Of a DNA stretch of 64,000 bases, positions 52,586 through 61,340 are shown in pieces. Location: contig NZ_JACJJK010000001.1 of assembly GCF_016899935.1 (NCBI RefSeq), positions 248,001 through 312,000 of the forward strand, in the 5' to 3' direction. The notes beneath the pieces were generated by a model that was not told where the DNA came from, ran no database searches, and saw nothing but the letters and a program-made list of their open reading frames with translations. How positions within the stretch are numbered: position 1 is the first letter of the stretch; each line of letters starts with the position of its first letter. Source of the stretch: Olsenella uli. Its GTDB lineage: Bacteria > Actinomycetota > Coriobacteriia > Coriobacteriales > Atopobiaceae. The position numbers and the translations under genes are program-made.

Positions 52586-52936
52586 TCAGAAGTTGGACCC
52601 GTTCCAGCCGAAGTCGGGCGTCCAGCCGTAGCGGATGTAGAGCCGGGACGCGTCCACACCCAGCTCGCGGCAGATGACGGGCGTGACCTCCTCGGTGAAG
52701 GCCTCCCACGCGCTCGGCGGCACCTCCGCGCGGGAAAACGCGCTCACGTCAACGAGGGCGGACGGCGCGGCGTCGTCCCCGGCAAAGTAGATGGGCGTCT
52801 CGTCCTCGAAGAGGCACATGAGCCACGCCTCGGACTTGCCGGGGACGTTCCCGATCGCGCTGCCGTAGGCGGCCTTCAGTGCCTCGCGCGCGGCGGGCGC
52901 GATCGGCGCGGAGCAGTAGGTGTGGACGACGGGCAT
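52586..52936 (-). CDS. MIF/phenylpyruvate tautomerase-like protein
   Basis: This 116-residue protein belongs to the tautomerase/MIF fold. Pro2 directly after the start Met is the expected catalytic base. PGKSEAWLMCLFEDETPIYF (about 40-60) is the family's core strand, and RLYIRYGWTPDFGWNGSNF ends the protein as in MIF. The true substrate is unknown; phenylpyruvate or hydroxyphenylpyruvate is the usual test compound. The start at 52936 follows GAGGAGAGGAG. It is a single gene between the repeat at 52409-52558 and the PTS operon. Confidence 0.85.
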   Translation of the reverse strand: MPVVHTYCSAPIAPAAREALKAAYGSAIGNVPGKSEAWLMCLFEDETPIYFAGDDAAPSALVDVSAFSRAEVPPSAWEAFTEEVTPVICRELGVDASRLYIRYGWTPDFGWNGSNF

Positions 52937-53009
52937 GGCGGCTCCTCTCCTCTCGGTTGGCGTTTCCATGAGCATAGCCGAGAAGGACGAGGGGCCGCCA
53001 CCAAAACGA

Positions 53010-53753
53010 TCAGAAGCGGTAGTGAATGCAGTCGCGGTACTCGTCGACGAGGCGCTGGTTGAGCTCGTCGCCACCGTCAAGGTTGGCGCTGTAGAACACC
53101 GGCGGGTGCTCCATGCCCTCGTCGACGAGACGCTGGACGAGCGCCGCGACGATAGAGTTCAGCATGATCGCGCCCACCACGGTGGACGTGGGCGACACGC
53201 GCTGGTCGAGCCCCTCGATCGCCACCGCCGCGTCGCCGACCTCGCCGTGGTTGTCGAGCACGACGTCGGCAAGCTCGAACAGGCGCAGGCCCGAGGGGTG
53301 GCGGGAGGTCACCGACTGCGAGTAGGTCAGGTTGGTGATCGCAATGACCTTCGCGCCGGCGTCACGGGCCGCCATGGCCACCTCGATCGTCACGGGGTTG
53401 CGCCCAGAGACGGAGTGGGCGATAAGGACGTCGCCGGGGCGGAAGTCCGCCTGGTCGTGCGCGAGCTGGGTGCCGTAGCCCACGAGGCGCTCCATATGGC
53501 TCGTGTGGGTGATTGGCGTGGTGTCGAGCATGATCTCGCGCCCGAAGATGGGGTTCATGAGCATGAGGCCGCCGGCGCGGTAGTACATCTCCTCGGAGAG
53601 GATGCCCGCATGGCTCGCGCCGAAGGTGTAGATGGCGTGCTTACCCGTCACGCACTCGGCGAGCAGCTCGACGCACTGCTCCATGTGCTCGTGCTCCCGC
53701 TCCTCGATCGTGTCGATCAGGCCGCGCACGATGTCGATGTAGTCAAAGCGCAT
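53010..53753 (-). CDS. SIS-domain protein (UPF0309-like), PTS-associated
   Basis: This 247-residue SIS-domain protein is of the sugar-phosphate isomerase or binding type. It has YTFGASHAGILSEEMYYRAG (about 42-62) and LIAHSVSGRNPVTIEVAMAA (about 108-128), the Ser-rich phosphate sites of the fold. It is the last gene of the PTS operon, so it probably acts on the phosphorylated amino sugar or sugar acid imported by the PTS. GGGGG-AAG precedes the start. Confidence 0.85.
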   Translation of the reverse strand: MRFDYIDIVRGLIDTIEEREHEHMEQCVELLAECVTGKHAIYTFGASHAGILSEEMYYRAGGLMLMNPIFGREIMLDTTPITHTSHMERLVGYGTQLAHDQADFRPGDVLIAHSVSGRNPVTIEVAMAARDAGAKVIAITNLTYSQSVTSRHPSGLRLFELADVVLDNHGEVGDAAVAIEGLDQRVSPTSTVVGAIMLNSIVAALVQRLVDEGMEHPPVFYSANLDGGDELNQRLVDEYRDCIHYRF

Positions 53754-53774
53754 GTGCTTCCCCCTTCTGGAAGA

Positions 53775-53807
53775 GGGGCGCGCACGAACCCCGTCCGTGC
53801 GCGCCCC
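53775..53807. terminator. Hairpin between the EIIC and SIS genes
   Basis: GGGGCGCGCACG pairs perfectly with CGTGCGCGCCCC around a 9-nt loop, and a second GGCCCC/GGGGCC hairpin follows at 53811-53829. There is no T tract, so it more likely protects or processes the mRNA between the two cistrons than ends it. Confidence 0.5.
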
Positions 53808-53851
53808 GCAGGCCCCGTCCTCCGGGGCCGGCTCGGCTTGGAGCGAGGCGG

Positions 53852-55147
53852 CTACGCGACGCCCGCGATCAGACGCGCGACGGCACCGCAGACCATGCCC
53901 CACAGGTCGAAGTCCTGGCCACCGTAGACGAGCATCCAGGACTGGATCGTGTTGTTGAAGAAGTACGCGCCGAAGCCGACGAGCAGGACGGCGAGGATAC
54001 CGCAGACGGCGGCGCCCACGATCGCGCCGCGAATGCCGCCCTCGGCGTTGCCCACGATCGTCGCGCAGCCGATCTCGAAGAAGCAGGTGGAGATCAGCGG
54101 GATGACGACGGTCGGGAAGATGCCCATGGAGCCGGTGATCAGGATCGTGGCGGTGGAGGTGATGAGGGCCACGATGAAGCCGATCAGCAGCGCGTTGGGG
54201 GCGTAGGGGAAGATGACCGGGCAGTCGAGGGCCGGGATGGCGTCGGGGACGACCTTCTCGGCGATGCCCTGGAAGGCAGGGACGATCTCGGCGATGAGCA
54301 TGCGGACGCCCTGGAGCATGATCGTCATGCCGACGCCGAAGTAGATGGCGTGCGTGAAGATGTAGGTGAAGATGCCCGTGGTGCCCTCGGCGTAGCCCCA
54401 GACGACGGCCGGGTCGTAGCCGTTGGCGGTGAGGATGAAGAACATCACGATATAGCTGATCGCGATCGCGATGGAGCCGGTGATGGAGATCTCACGCAGG
54501 AAGCCCAGGGACTTGGGGAACTTGATGTCCTCGGTGGAATGGCTGGGGTCGCCGACGAGGCGAGCGAGCAGGCCGGAGATCACCGAGAGGCAGGTGGTGG
54601 GGTGACCGATCGTGAACGAGTCGTCGCCGGTGACCTTCTTCACGAACGGCTTCATGAGGTTCGGGGAAATGATCATGTAGAGCGCCGTGAAGATCGCGGC
54701 GAGCGCGATCAGCGGGGCACCGGAGAGGCCCGCGCCCACGCCGGCGGCGACGAAGACGTACGGGAACCAGTAGAGCATGTGGCCCGTCAGGAAGATGGAC
54801 TTCCACTTGGTGAAGCGGGCAAAAATCACGTTGATCGCAAAGGCCACGATCATGACGATGCCGATCTCGGTGCCGAACTCGCCGCCGATGTCGACGGTGG
54901 TGGACTCGACGGCCTGCGGCATGACGGTGTTGAACGCCGTGGCGATGCCGTCGATGGAGCTGCCGGTGATGAGGCCGGTACCGGTGTTGAGCACGAAGAA
55001 GCCGATGGCGGTCATGAGCGTGCCGCGCACAATCTCCGAGAAGGACTTCTTCTGGAGGATCAGGCCGATCATGGCGATGAGCGCCAGGAAGATGGCACCC
55101 TGTCCGAAGATCTCGTTGATGATGAAGTTGAGCCAGGCTGGCATCAT
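53852..55147 (-). CDS. PTS EIIC component, ascorbate/galactitol (UlaA) type
   Basis: This 431-residue polytopic membrane protein has about eleven helices and the order of features of UlaA/SgaT-type EIIC permeases: MTAIGFFVLNTGTGLITGSS near residue 45, FTIGHPTTCLSVISGLLARL near 175 and FFEIGCATIVGNAEGG near 345. It carries the sugar across while EIIB phosphorylates it. The substrate is unsure: ascorbate, galactitol or a related acid or alcohol. It is followed by the SIS gene and preceded by EIIB. Confidence 0.88.
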   Translation of the reverse strand: MMPAWLNFIINEIFGQGAIFLALIAMIGLILQKKSFSEIVRGTLMTAIGFFVLNTGTGLITGSSIDGIATAFNTVMPQAVESTTVDIGGEFGTEIGIVMIVAFAINVIFARFTKWKSIFLTGHMLYWFPYVFVAAGVGAGLSGAPLIALAAIFTALYMIISPNLMKPFVKKVTGDDSFTIGHPTTCLSVISGLLARLVGDPSHSTEDIKFPKSLGFLREISITGSIAIAISYIVMFFILTANGYDPAVVWGYAEGTTGIFTYIFTHAIYFGVGMTIMLQGVRMLIAEIVPAFQGIAEKVVPDAIPALDCPVIFPYAPNALLIGFIVALITSTATILITGSMGIFPTVVIPLISTCFFEIGCATIVGNAEGGIRGAIVGAAVCGILAVLLVGFGAYFFNNTIQSWMLVYGGQDFDLWGMVCGAVARLIAGVA

Positions 55148-55199
55148 CGTTCCTTTCTCTCAGATGTCGGGACTCCCGCAGGGCCGCGCGAGCCGCCCG

Positions 55200-55490
55200 C
55201 TACTTGCCGAACGACGCGAGGTACGCGAGGGTCTTCTCCTCCACCTCGGCCTTGTTCATGAAGTTGTCGAACTCCACGACGGGGACCTTGGCGCGGCCCT
55301 CGATACGCTCGCCGAGCTCCTTGGAGATGAAGATGACGTCGCAGTCGTTGCCGCAGCAGGTCCCCACGTCGCCGCAGAACGCCTCCACCTCGTAGCCGTT
55401 GGCCTTGGCGATCTTCTCGACGTTCATGCGAAGCATGAGCGACGAGCCGCACCCGTAACCGCAGACCGTCTGGATCTTTGGCACCGCCAT
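55200..55490 (-). CDS. PTS EIIB component, galactitol/ascorbate type
   Basis: This 96-residue cytoplasmic protein has its phosphorylated Cys at residue 10 in VCGYGCGSSLMLRMN, the pattern of GatB/UlaB-type EIIB. It takes phosphate from EIIA and passes it to the sugar held by EIIC. The extra pair CC in VGTCCGND is unusual but away from the active loop. The start at 55490 follows AAGGGAG. Confidence 0.88.
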   Translation of the reverse strand: MAVPKIQTVCGYGCGSSLMLRMNVEKIAKANGYEVEAFCGDVGTCCGNDCDVIFISKELGERIEGRAKVPVVEFDNFMNKAEVEEKTLAYLASFGK

Positions 55491-55533
55491 AGGTGACTCC
55501 CTTCTCTCGTGGCCCTGCGGGCCGCTTCCCTTC

Positions 55534-55968
55534 CTATGCGTTGACGAGCTCGTAGAGCTCCTGGTCGCTCCGGCAGGCGACCATGCGCACCACGAACGTG
55601 TCGTCGAGCAGCTTCTCGGCCACCGCCTGCAGCCGGGCGATGTGGGACTCCCGGTCCACGCAGGCGAGGCACATGACCACGCGCACCGGGTCGTTGTCGG
55701 AGCCGAAGAAGACCTCGTCGTCAAAGAGCGCGACGGAGAGGTCGCTCCGGTGGACGTCCTCCCCCGGCGCCGCGTGCGCGAGGGCGAACCCCGGCATGAG
55801 CACGATGTAGGGGCCGAGCTCCACGACGCTTGAGATCATGCGGTCCACGTAGCCGTCCTCGACGCTGCCGCGCTCGACGAGCGGGGCGGCGGCGGCGCGG
55901 ATCGCGTCCTGCCACGAGCCGGCGCGCAGGCCGGTCCTGACGCAGTCGCGTGCGATCGAATCGCTCAT
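55534..55968 (-). CDS. PTS EIIA component, mannitol/fructose (UlaC) type
   Basis: This 144-residue EIIA has the phospho-His at residue 65 in MPGFALAHAAPGEDV. It receives phosphate from HPr. It resembles the C-terminal EIIA-like domain of the PRD regulator encoded upstream (LTPRTAYVHAGM), a usual feature of these operons. The ATG at 55968 has AAGGAAGG; an upstream in-frame ATG would run into the repeats at 55988-56031. Confidence 0.88.
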   Translation of the reverse strand: MSDSIARDCVRTGLRAGSWQDAIRAAAAPLVERGSVEDGYVDRMISSVVELGPYIVLMPGFALAHAAPGEDVHRSDLSVALFDDEVFFGSDNDPVRVVMCLACVDRESHIARLQAVAEKLLDDTFVVRMVACRSDQELYELVNA

Positions 55969-55987
55969 CTTCCCTTCCTTCTCCCTT

Positions 55988-56031
55988 CTGTCGGATGGCT
56001 GTCGGATGCCTGTCAGATGTCCGTCGGACGT
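55988..56031. repeat. Four 11-bp direct repeats before the PTS operon, probable operator
   Basis: The unit TGTCGGATGSC occurs four times with an exact 11-bp period (TCGG, TCGG, TCAG, TCGG starting at 55991, 56002, 56013 and 56024). One helical turn per unit would put bound protein on one face of the DNA. The tract fills the gap between the regulator gene and EIIA, where the PTS promoter should lie. Confidence 0.75.
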
Positions 56032-56033
56032 CG

Positions 56034-58025
56034 TCAATCGTGCTGGTCGAGCAGCTCGGACGCCGTGAGGTCGGCGCGCCCGAGCGCCCGTATGGTCTGG
56101 TCGAGCTCGAAGATCGGGGCGAGGCCCAGAAGGAGGCTGCGCTCGGCGTCGTGGATGCCGAGGACGACGACGCAGCGCACGGGCTTCTCGCCGCGCGGCC
56201 CGAAGGGCACGTCATGGCTCAGCACCAGCACCGAGGCGCAGTTCTCGCGCGCGCCGTCGGCCATGCCCGCGTGCACGTACGCCGTGCGGGGCGTGAGCAC
56301 CATGTAGGGGCCAAAGTCCTCGACCGCCGCGACCATGCGCTCCACGTAGCGCTCCTCGATGGCGCCGCGCTCCAGCAGCGGCCGGGCGGCGACGCTGATG
56401 GCCTCGCGCCAGTCGTCGCAGTCCACGCCCACGCGGACGTCCTCCGGGCGCACGAAGTCCCGCACGTGGTGCATGACGTCCTCGTCCGGTCCCGTGGTCG
56501 CGTACGAGCGCAGGAAGTGCGAGCAGACCTTGGAGTAGGAGAGCTGCATGATCTGGCTCTTGACGCGCTCGATCTCCGACTGGCGCAGCAGCGGGTCCAC
56601 GGTCATCACCGGGACGTCGGGCAGACGGCAGTCCGTGGTGGAGACGACGAGGTCCACGGGGTTTCTCGCCACGTAGTCGCGCGCCTCGGCCTCGGTCATG
56701 GGCCCCACGACGGTGCACTCCGCGAGCGCGTAGGAGAGCCGCGTCATGAGCACCGAGCTCGACGCCAGCCCGAAGGGACACACGAAGAGCACCTTGAGGA
56801 CCACGGAGTCCCGGGCGCTCGACTCGTAGATGGCGTCGAGGTACATCGCGACGTAGGCGATCTCCGCCTCGTTGAGGCTGATGCCGTAGCGCCGCTCGGC
56901 GAGGCGCATCTGCTCGCGCGTGAAGTCGTAGAGCAGCGAGATGGAGGCCATGAGCTGGCGCGGGAGCTCGCTCTCCACCTGGATGTCGTTGCGGCACCGG
57001 TAGATGGCGGCGCGCAGGTGCGTGGTGAGGCCGTCGATGAGGTGCTGGAGGGCGCCCTCGTCGATCACGTGCAGCTCGCGCAGGGCCGCGATGAGGTCGC
57101 GCGAGATCTGGGCCGCCTCGTCGTCGGTCGCGGGCGGGACGCGGTGCATGGCGCCCACGCTCGTGGTGCGCTGCGCGAAGACGAGCGAGCCCGCGTAGCG
57201 GCGCTCCTGCGGCCGGTCGAAGGCGTCGCACAAGAGCTCGCTCAGCGAGCGGAGGAAGAGGTCGTCCGTAGCTTCCGGGGCGCTCGCGACCTCGTCCGCC
57301 GGGGCGGCCGGGGCCTGCGGGACGGCGGCCGACTCGGCTATGACCCTGCCGGCGGCGACGCGCTCGATCGCGTACGCAAGGGAGATGACGAGCGCGTCGC
57401 CGTCGACGAAGGAGGCACCCTGAAGACGCTCGATGTCCGCGACCAGGCGCTCGGCGCGCGCGAGGTGGTCGGGCGCGAGCTCGCGGCGCGCGATCGGCCG
57501 CGCGACGTCGCGCGCGTCCTCGCGGGTGACGAGCCTCGTGAGGCAGTGGCGCATCTCGAGCTCGGGCCCCCGCAGGAAGGACCCCACGCCCTGCTCGCGG
57601 CAGAGCTCGATGCCCGACGCCCCGAAGAGCGCGGCCACGTCGTCGCACTGCGCGACGACGGTCTGCCTGCTCACGCCGCAGAGCTCGGCGATCTGCTGGA
57701 AGGTGACCGTGGGGCGCACGAGCAGCAGGACCGCCGCCGCCACGACGCGGTCCTCGCGGTCCGGATAGGCGGTGTCGGGCTCGTCGAGCGCGGCGAGAAG
57801 GGCGTCGCGGGCGGCGTCTCCGGCCACCACGCGAACCCCGAGGCCCGGGACGCGGTCGAGCTCGGCACCCCGCTCGCGCACGTACGCCCCTACGACGCCG
57901 AGGTCGGAGCGCACGGTTCGCTCCGACACGCCCAGACGATGGGCGAGAAGGGCGGTCGTGACGTGGTCGTCCCGTCGGCTCAGGTACCGCAGGCACGCCT
58001 TCTGTCGTCTGCTCAGCTCGATCAT
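56034..58025 (-). CDS. PRD-containing transcriptional regulator with EIIB- and EIIA-like domains
   Basis: This 663-residue regulator of the MtlR/LicR type has an N-terminal HTH (RRDDHVTTALLAHRLGVSER), a second HTH (TFQQIAELCGVSRQTVV), two PTS-regulation domains (about 205-270 and 285-395), an EIIB-like domain with VLFVCPFGLASSSVL and an EIIA-like domain with YVHAGM. The PTS would phosphorylate it to report sugar and glucose status. Some expected PRD histidines appear replaced (LAYAIER in the first, AYVAMYLDAI in the second). It is upstream of and parallel to the PTS genes and probably binds the 11-bp repeats. The ATG at 58025 follows GAGGAGGG. Confidence 0.88.
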   Translation of the reverse strand: MIELSRRQKACLRYLSRRDDHVTTALLAHRLGVSERTVRSDLGVVGAYVRERGAELDRVPGLGVRVVAGDAARDALLAALDEPDTAYPDREDRVVAAAVLLLVRPTVTFQQIAELCGVSRQTVVAQCDDVAALFGASGIELCREQGVGSFLRGPELEMRHCLTRLVTREDARDVARPIARRELAPDHLARAERLVADIERLQGASFVDGDALVISLAYAIERVAAGRVIAESAAVPQAPAAPADEVASAPEATDDLFLRSLSELLCDAFDRPQERRYAGSLVFAQRTTSVGAMHRVPPATDDEAAQISRDLIAALRELHVIDEGALQHLIDGLTTHLRAAIYRCRNDIQVESELPRQLMASISLLYDFTREQMRLAERRYGISLNEAEIAYVAMYLDAIYESSARDSVVLKVLFVCPFGLASSSVLMTRLSYALAECTVVGPMTEAEARDYVARNPVDLVVSTTDCRLPDVPVMTVDPLLRQSEIERVKSQIMQLSYSKVCSHFLRSYATTGPDEDVMHHVRDFVRPEDVRVGVDCDDWREAISVAARPLLERGAIEERYVERMVAAVEDFGPYMVLTPRTAYVHAGMADGARENCASVLVLSHDVPFGPRGEKPVRCVVVLGIHDAERSLLLGLAPIFELDQTIRALGRADLTASELLDQHD

Positions 58026-58138
58026 CTCGGCCCTCCTCGAATCCATCGTGGCGGGAGGCACGGGGCGCTTCAATGGCAAAAGGGCGCAGCGGCTGCGGCA
58101 ATTATCTTACTTGCCCCCGGGGCGGGGGCCTCCGGGGC

Positions 58139-58144
58139 TACCAT
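58139..58144 (+). promoter_or_regulatory. -10 box of the small membrane-protein gene
   Basis: TACCAT in the context GGGCTACCATG lies 34 bp before the ATG at 58178. The same GGGCTACCATG context precedes the permease gene at 26359. Confidence 0.45.
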
Positions 58145-58177
58145 GTGTGAGACGACCACGGCGAGAGGGGCGGGGAC

Positions 58178-58648
58178 ATGCGACAGTCACGGACGTTCTG
58201 GGCGGGGTTCGGCCTTCTGTGCGGAGCGATGCTGCTCTGCGCGCTCAACCCCTGCGTGGGGATCTTCGCTCTGTTCTACCTGATACTCGCGTTCGTGGTG
58301 CTGACGGGCTACCTGGTCATGCGCCGGCGCGCGCTCAACCTGCGCGCCCTCGCGCACAGAAGCGAGGCCGCGCGCGAGGCGTCGCGGACGAGCGTGGCGC
58401 TCATGAGCCGGATGCTCTTCGGCATGGCCGCCGTGTTCGCGGTCTTTGTCGCCGTGGCGACCCTCGTGCTCACGATGCTCGGCCTGGACCCGGAGGTCGG
58501 CGGGCGGGTGATGTTCCCCGTGCAGCTGGCCCCCTTCGACGTCGCGTTCGACCTCTGGGCGCTCTCCGCCGTCGCGGCGGTCGCCGGGGCGGTGCTGCTC
58601 GTGACCGCAGGGTCCGACGTGCGCCGCTGGCTCGGAAGCGTGGGATAG
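58178..58648 (+). CDS. Hypothetical four-helix membrane protein
   Basis: This 156-residue protein has four predicted helices in two pairs (about 8-24 and 28-48; 78-100 and 126-146) separated by a charged cytoplasmic loop (RRRALNLRALAHRSEAAREA). It has no recognised family. GAGAGGGGCGGGG precedes the start. It stands alone, converging with the ArfB-like gene. Confidence 0.6.
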   Translation: MRQSRTFWAGFGLLCGAMLLCALNPCVGIFALFYLILAFVVLTGYLVMRRRALNLRALAHRSEAAREASRTSVALMSRMLFGMAAVFAVFVAVATLVLTMLGLDPEVGGRVMFPVQLAPFDVAFDLWALSAVAAVAGAVLLVTAGSDVRRWLGSVG

Positions 58649-58658
58649 GCGCCGGGCC

Positions 58659-59036
58659 CTACTCCCCCTCCACGCGGCGGCGGAGCTGCTTCACCTTACT
58701 GCGGGCGCGCTTGGCCTCCAGCCGCCTGCGCTTCTGCGCGGCGGAGACGTGCGTCCTCTTGCGCGGGCGCGGCGGGCGGGAGCGCCGGCGGCAGGCCTCG
58801 AGGATCTTCTCGACGCAGCGCTCGCGGTTGCGCAGCTGGCTGCGCTCCTCACGCGACACCACCACGATCCCGGTCGGCACGTGGCGCATGCGCACGGCGG
58901 AGTCGGCCGTGTTCACGCCCTGGCCCCCGGGGCCCGAGGCATGGAACGTCTGCACCTCGCAGTCGCGCGCGATCTCCTCGGCGCTCATCCGCGCGAAGGC
59001 GGCGTAGTCGCGATATGTCAGGTCTGCTCCGCTCAT
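58659..59036 (-). CDS. arfB: ArfB/YaeJ-like peptidyl-tRNA hydrolase (RF-1 domain)
   Basis: This 125-residue protein has the release-factor GGQ motif in [20 protein letters not shown] (about 31-50) and a long basic tail ([20 protein letters not shown], continuing with [13 protein letters not shown]). The tail binds the empty mRNA channel of stalled ribosomes while GGQ frees the nascent peptide. It lacks the codon-recognition domains of RF1 and RF2. It is monocistronic. Confidence 0.88.
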   Translation of the reverse strand: MSGADLTYRDYAAFARMSAEEIARDCEVQTFHASGPGGQGVNTADSAVRMRHVPTGIVVVSREERSQLRNRERCVEKILEACRRRSRPPRPRKRTHVSAAQKRRRLEAKRARSKVKQLRRRVEGE

Positions 59037-59081
59037 GGGGCCATCCTAGCAGAGCCGCCGGACGCGGGTCGCCCGGCCTGC

Positions 59082-59110
59082 GCACGTTCTTGACGCGGAG
59101 CCCGTATCAT
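59082..59110 (+). promoter_or_regulatory. Conserved upstream element of the first LtaS-like gene
   Basis: TTGACG (59090-59095) and TATCAT (59105-59110) lie only 9 bp apart, too close for an ordinary promoter pair. The block GCACGTTCTTGACGCGG continues to CCCGTATCAT and is matched at 61341-61371 before the second paralogue, so it is functional. It may hold an operator (CGG-N3-CCG) over a -10 box. Confidence 0.55.
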
Positions 59111-59154
59111 GGGCCCTCCCGCAAGTTTTCAGTAACCTGACCACAAGGACGCCC

Positions 59155-61281
59155 ATGCCCGCATCGCCTCTGGCCCTCGTTCCCCTGGCGGCCGTCGCCG
59201 CCGTCGTCGTGTCCGCCCTCCGCCTCGCCCGCGCCGGGAGCCGGCCGCGCCTGAGCGACCTCTGCTGGCTCGCCGTGCCCCTCGTCGCGCTCGCGGCCGC
59301 CTGCGCGTGGTGCACGCTCGGGCTCTACCGGGGCGGTGCCGCCGAGCTGGTCGCGCTGGACGGCGCGGCGCTCGTGGCGGCCGCCTCGGCGCTGGGCCGC
59401 CGCCGGGCGCTCGCGGCCGTCGACGCGTGGGCAGAGCGGCGCGGCGCGCGGGTCCGGCTCGTGCGCGCCCTTCTCGGCACGGGCGTCCTTCTCGCCTGCA
59501 CGGCGCTCGGCTTCCTGGCGCTCGAACTGCCCTACAACACCCTCCTGCCCGAGATGGTCCGTAGGTTTGCCCTGATCGAGTGCCTCCTCATCCTCGCGGC
59601 GCTGGCGTGCCTGCTCTTCCTCTTCCAGCGGCACGGCGCGGGCGTGGCGCTGGGGGTCGGCGCCTGCTTTTTCGTCGGCCTCGCGCAGTTCTTCGTCGCG
59701 ACCTTCAAGGGCGCCGCCATCCTGCCCAACGACCTCTTCGTTCTCGGGACTGCGGCGGCCGTGAGCGGCGGCTACGTCTACGCCGTGGACGGGGGCGTCA
59801 TCCTCGGCCTCGCCTGCCTGCTGCTCGCCGCAGCGGCCTCGGCGCTCGTAGTGCCGGCGGCGCCGGGGGCGACGACCCTCCGTGCCCGCGCCCGGCGCGT
59901 CGGCGCCAACCTCGCCGCCTCCGCCGCCCTTCTCGCCGCGCTCGTCACCGGCGTCACCGTGCCCAGCTACTTTGACGACCTGGGCCTGGGGATGTACTAC
60001 TGGTACTCGCTCGACTACTACCGCCGGCAGGGCTTCCTCACCACGTTCGTCGCCGTCGCGCAGGATCTTCCCGTGCCGATGCCCGAGGGCTACGCGGCCG
60101 AGGGCGCCGCCGAACTGGAGCGCTCCTACGCCGCGCGTTACGACGAGACCCGCGGCCTAGACGCAGGCCGCGCCGCAGCCGAGGCGCAGTTCGACGAGCT
60201 GCGGCCTACGGTCGTCTGCATCATGAACGAGACCTTCGCCGACCTCAGCCTCCTCGACGGCGCCTCCTGGGGCTACGAGGGGCCGACGCGCTACAACGCG
60301 GCCACGGACCGCCTCATGACCGGCGAGCTCCTCGTCTCCGTCCACGGCGCCGCGACCTGCAACACGGAGTTCGAGTTCCTGACCGGCGTCTCGCTCCCCT
60401 ACCTCGGCGACGGTAAGTACCCCTACTCGCTCTACGACCTCTCCGGGGCGCCCAGCCTGGTGCGCCAGTTCTCCGAGCTTGGCTACGCGACCACCGCAAT
60501 CCACCCCAACCTCACGAGCAACTGGAACCGCGGCCGCGTCTACGAGGCGCTCGGCTTCGACCGCTTCCTCACGATCGACGACTTCGAGGGCGCCGAGCGG
60601 TTTCACAGCGGCGTCTCGGACGAGGAGACCTACGACAGGGTCCTCGAGCTGCTGGAGCAGGACGACGGCCCCCAGCTCATCTTTGACGTCACCATGCAGA
60701 ACCACTCCGGCTACGACCAGAACAACATAGGGGAGGTCCCCCGGTACGCCGTCGAGGGGCTCGACGAGGCGCAGAACGCCCAGCTCAGCGAGTACCTCGC
60801 CTGCATCGAGGAGTCCGACCGCGCGCTCGCGGAGTTCCTCGCCGAGCTCGAGGGGCTCGACCGGCCCGTGATCGTCGTGTTCTTTGGCGACCATCAGCCC
60901 AAGCTCTCGCGGGACCTCTGCGACGCCCTCTACGGCACCAACGAGGACGCCCTCACGCGCAACCGGCGCCTCTACGAGACCACCTACTCCGTCTGGACCA
61001 ACTACGACGTGGCCGGAGTCGCAGGCGCGCAGGGCGACGGGCGTGCGCACGCAAGCATCTCCTACCTCTCTGCGGCGACGCTCGAGGCCATCGGCGCGCC
61101 GCTCACGGACTTCCAGAAGGCGCAGCTCGTGGCCAGCGAGGAGATTCCCCTGCTGAGCCTGGCGGGCGCCCAGCTGGACGACGGGGCCTGGGTCGCGATC
61201 GACGACGAGGACGCGCTGCCCTCAGCCTATGACGACATGGCGCAGATCACCTACCTCGAGTTCGCGAGCGAGCTGGGATAG
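59155..61281 (+). CDS. LtaS-like phosphoglycerol transferase/sulfatase-fold membrane protein 1
   Basis: This 708-residue protein has six to seven N-terminal helices (to about residue 290) and an extracellular sulfatase-fold domain. Metal and catalytic residues are visible: Glu in MNETFADLS (about 357), Thr401 in AATCNTEFEFLTG, the FDVTMQNHSGYDQ segment and the metal pair in FFGDHQPKLS (about 575). These match lipoteichoic acid synthase-like enzymes, which move phosphoglycerol onto a lipid or glycan. No glycosyltransferase is adjacent. The product polymer is unknown. Confidence 0.88.
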   Translation: MPASPLALVPLAAVAAVVVSALRLARAGSRPRLSDLCWLAVPLVALAAACAWCTLGLYRGGAAELVALDGAALVAAASALGRRRALAAVDAWAERRGARVRLVRALLGTGVLLACTALGFLALELPYNTLLPEMVRRFALIECLLILAALACLLFLFQRHGAGVALGVGACFFVGLAQFFVATFKGAAILPNDLFVLGTAAAVSGGYVYAVDGGVILGLACLLLAAAASALVVPAAPGATTLRARARRVGANLAASAALLAALVTGVTVPSYFDDLGLGMYYWYSLDYYRRQGFLTTFVAVAQDLPVPMPEGYAAEGAAELERSYAARYDETRGLDAGRAAAEAQFDELRPTVVCIMNETFADLSLLDGASWGYEGPTRYNAATDRLMTGELLVSVHGAATCNTEFEFLTGVSLPYLGDGKYPYSLYDLSGAPSLVRQFSELGYATTAIHPNLTSNWNRGRVYEALGFDRFLTIDDFEGAERFHSGVSDEETYDRVLELLEQDDGPQLIFDVTMQNHSGYDQNNIGEVPRYAVEGLDEAQNAQLSEYLACIEESDRALAEFLAELEGLDRPVIVVFFGDHQPKLSRDLCDALYGTNEDALTRNRRLYETTYSVWTNYDVAGVAGAQGDGRAHASISYLSAATLEAIGAPLTDFQKAQLVASEEIPLLSLAGAQLDDGAWVAIDDEDALPSAYDDMAQITYLEFASELG

Positions 61282-61340
61282 CACGGGCGAGAAGGACGGC
61301 GCGGTCCGGGCGCATCGGGGCGACGCGCGCGGGCGAGCCT

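Noticed and set aside
52497-52709. Small gene beginning with AEKNDAAPCRL on the minus strand
   Set aside because: Its frame overlaps the tautomerase C-terminus and the AGGTTATGCGCA repeats, and its residues are set by those repeats. It is better explained as a duplicated motif block.
59090-59110. Standard sigma-70 promoter formed by TTGACG and TATCAT
   Set aside because: The two hexamers are only 9 bp apart, and the same spacing is kept at 61351-61371. This is more like an operator overlapping a -10 box than a -35/-10 pair.
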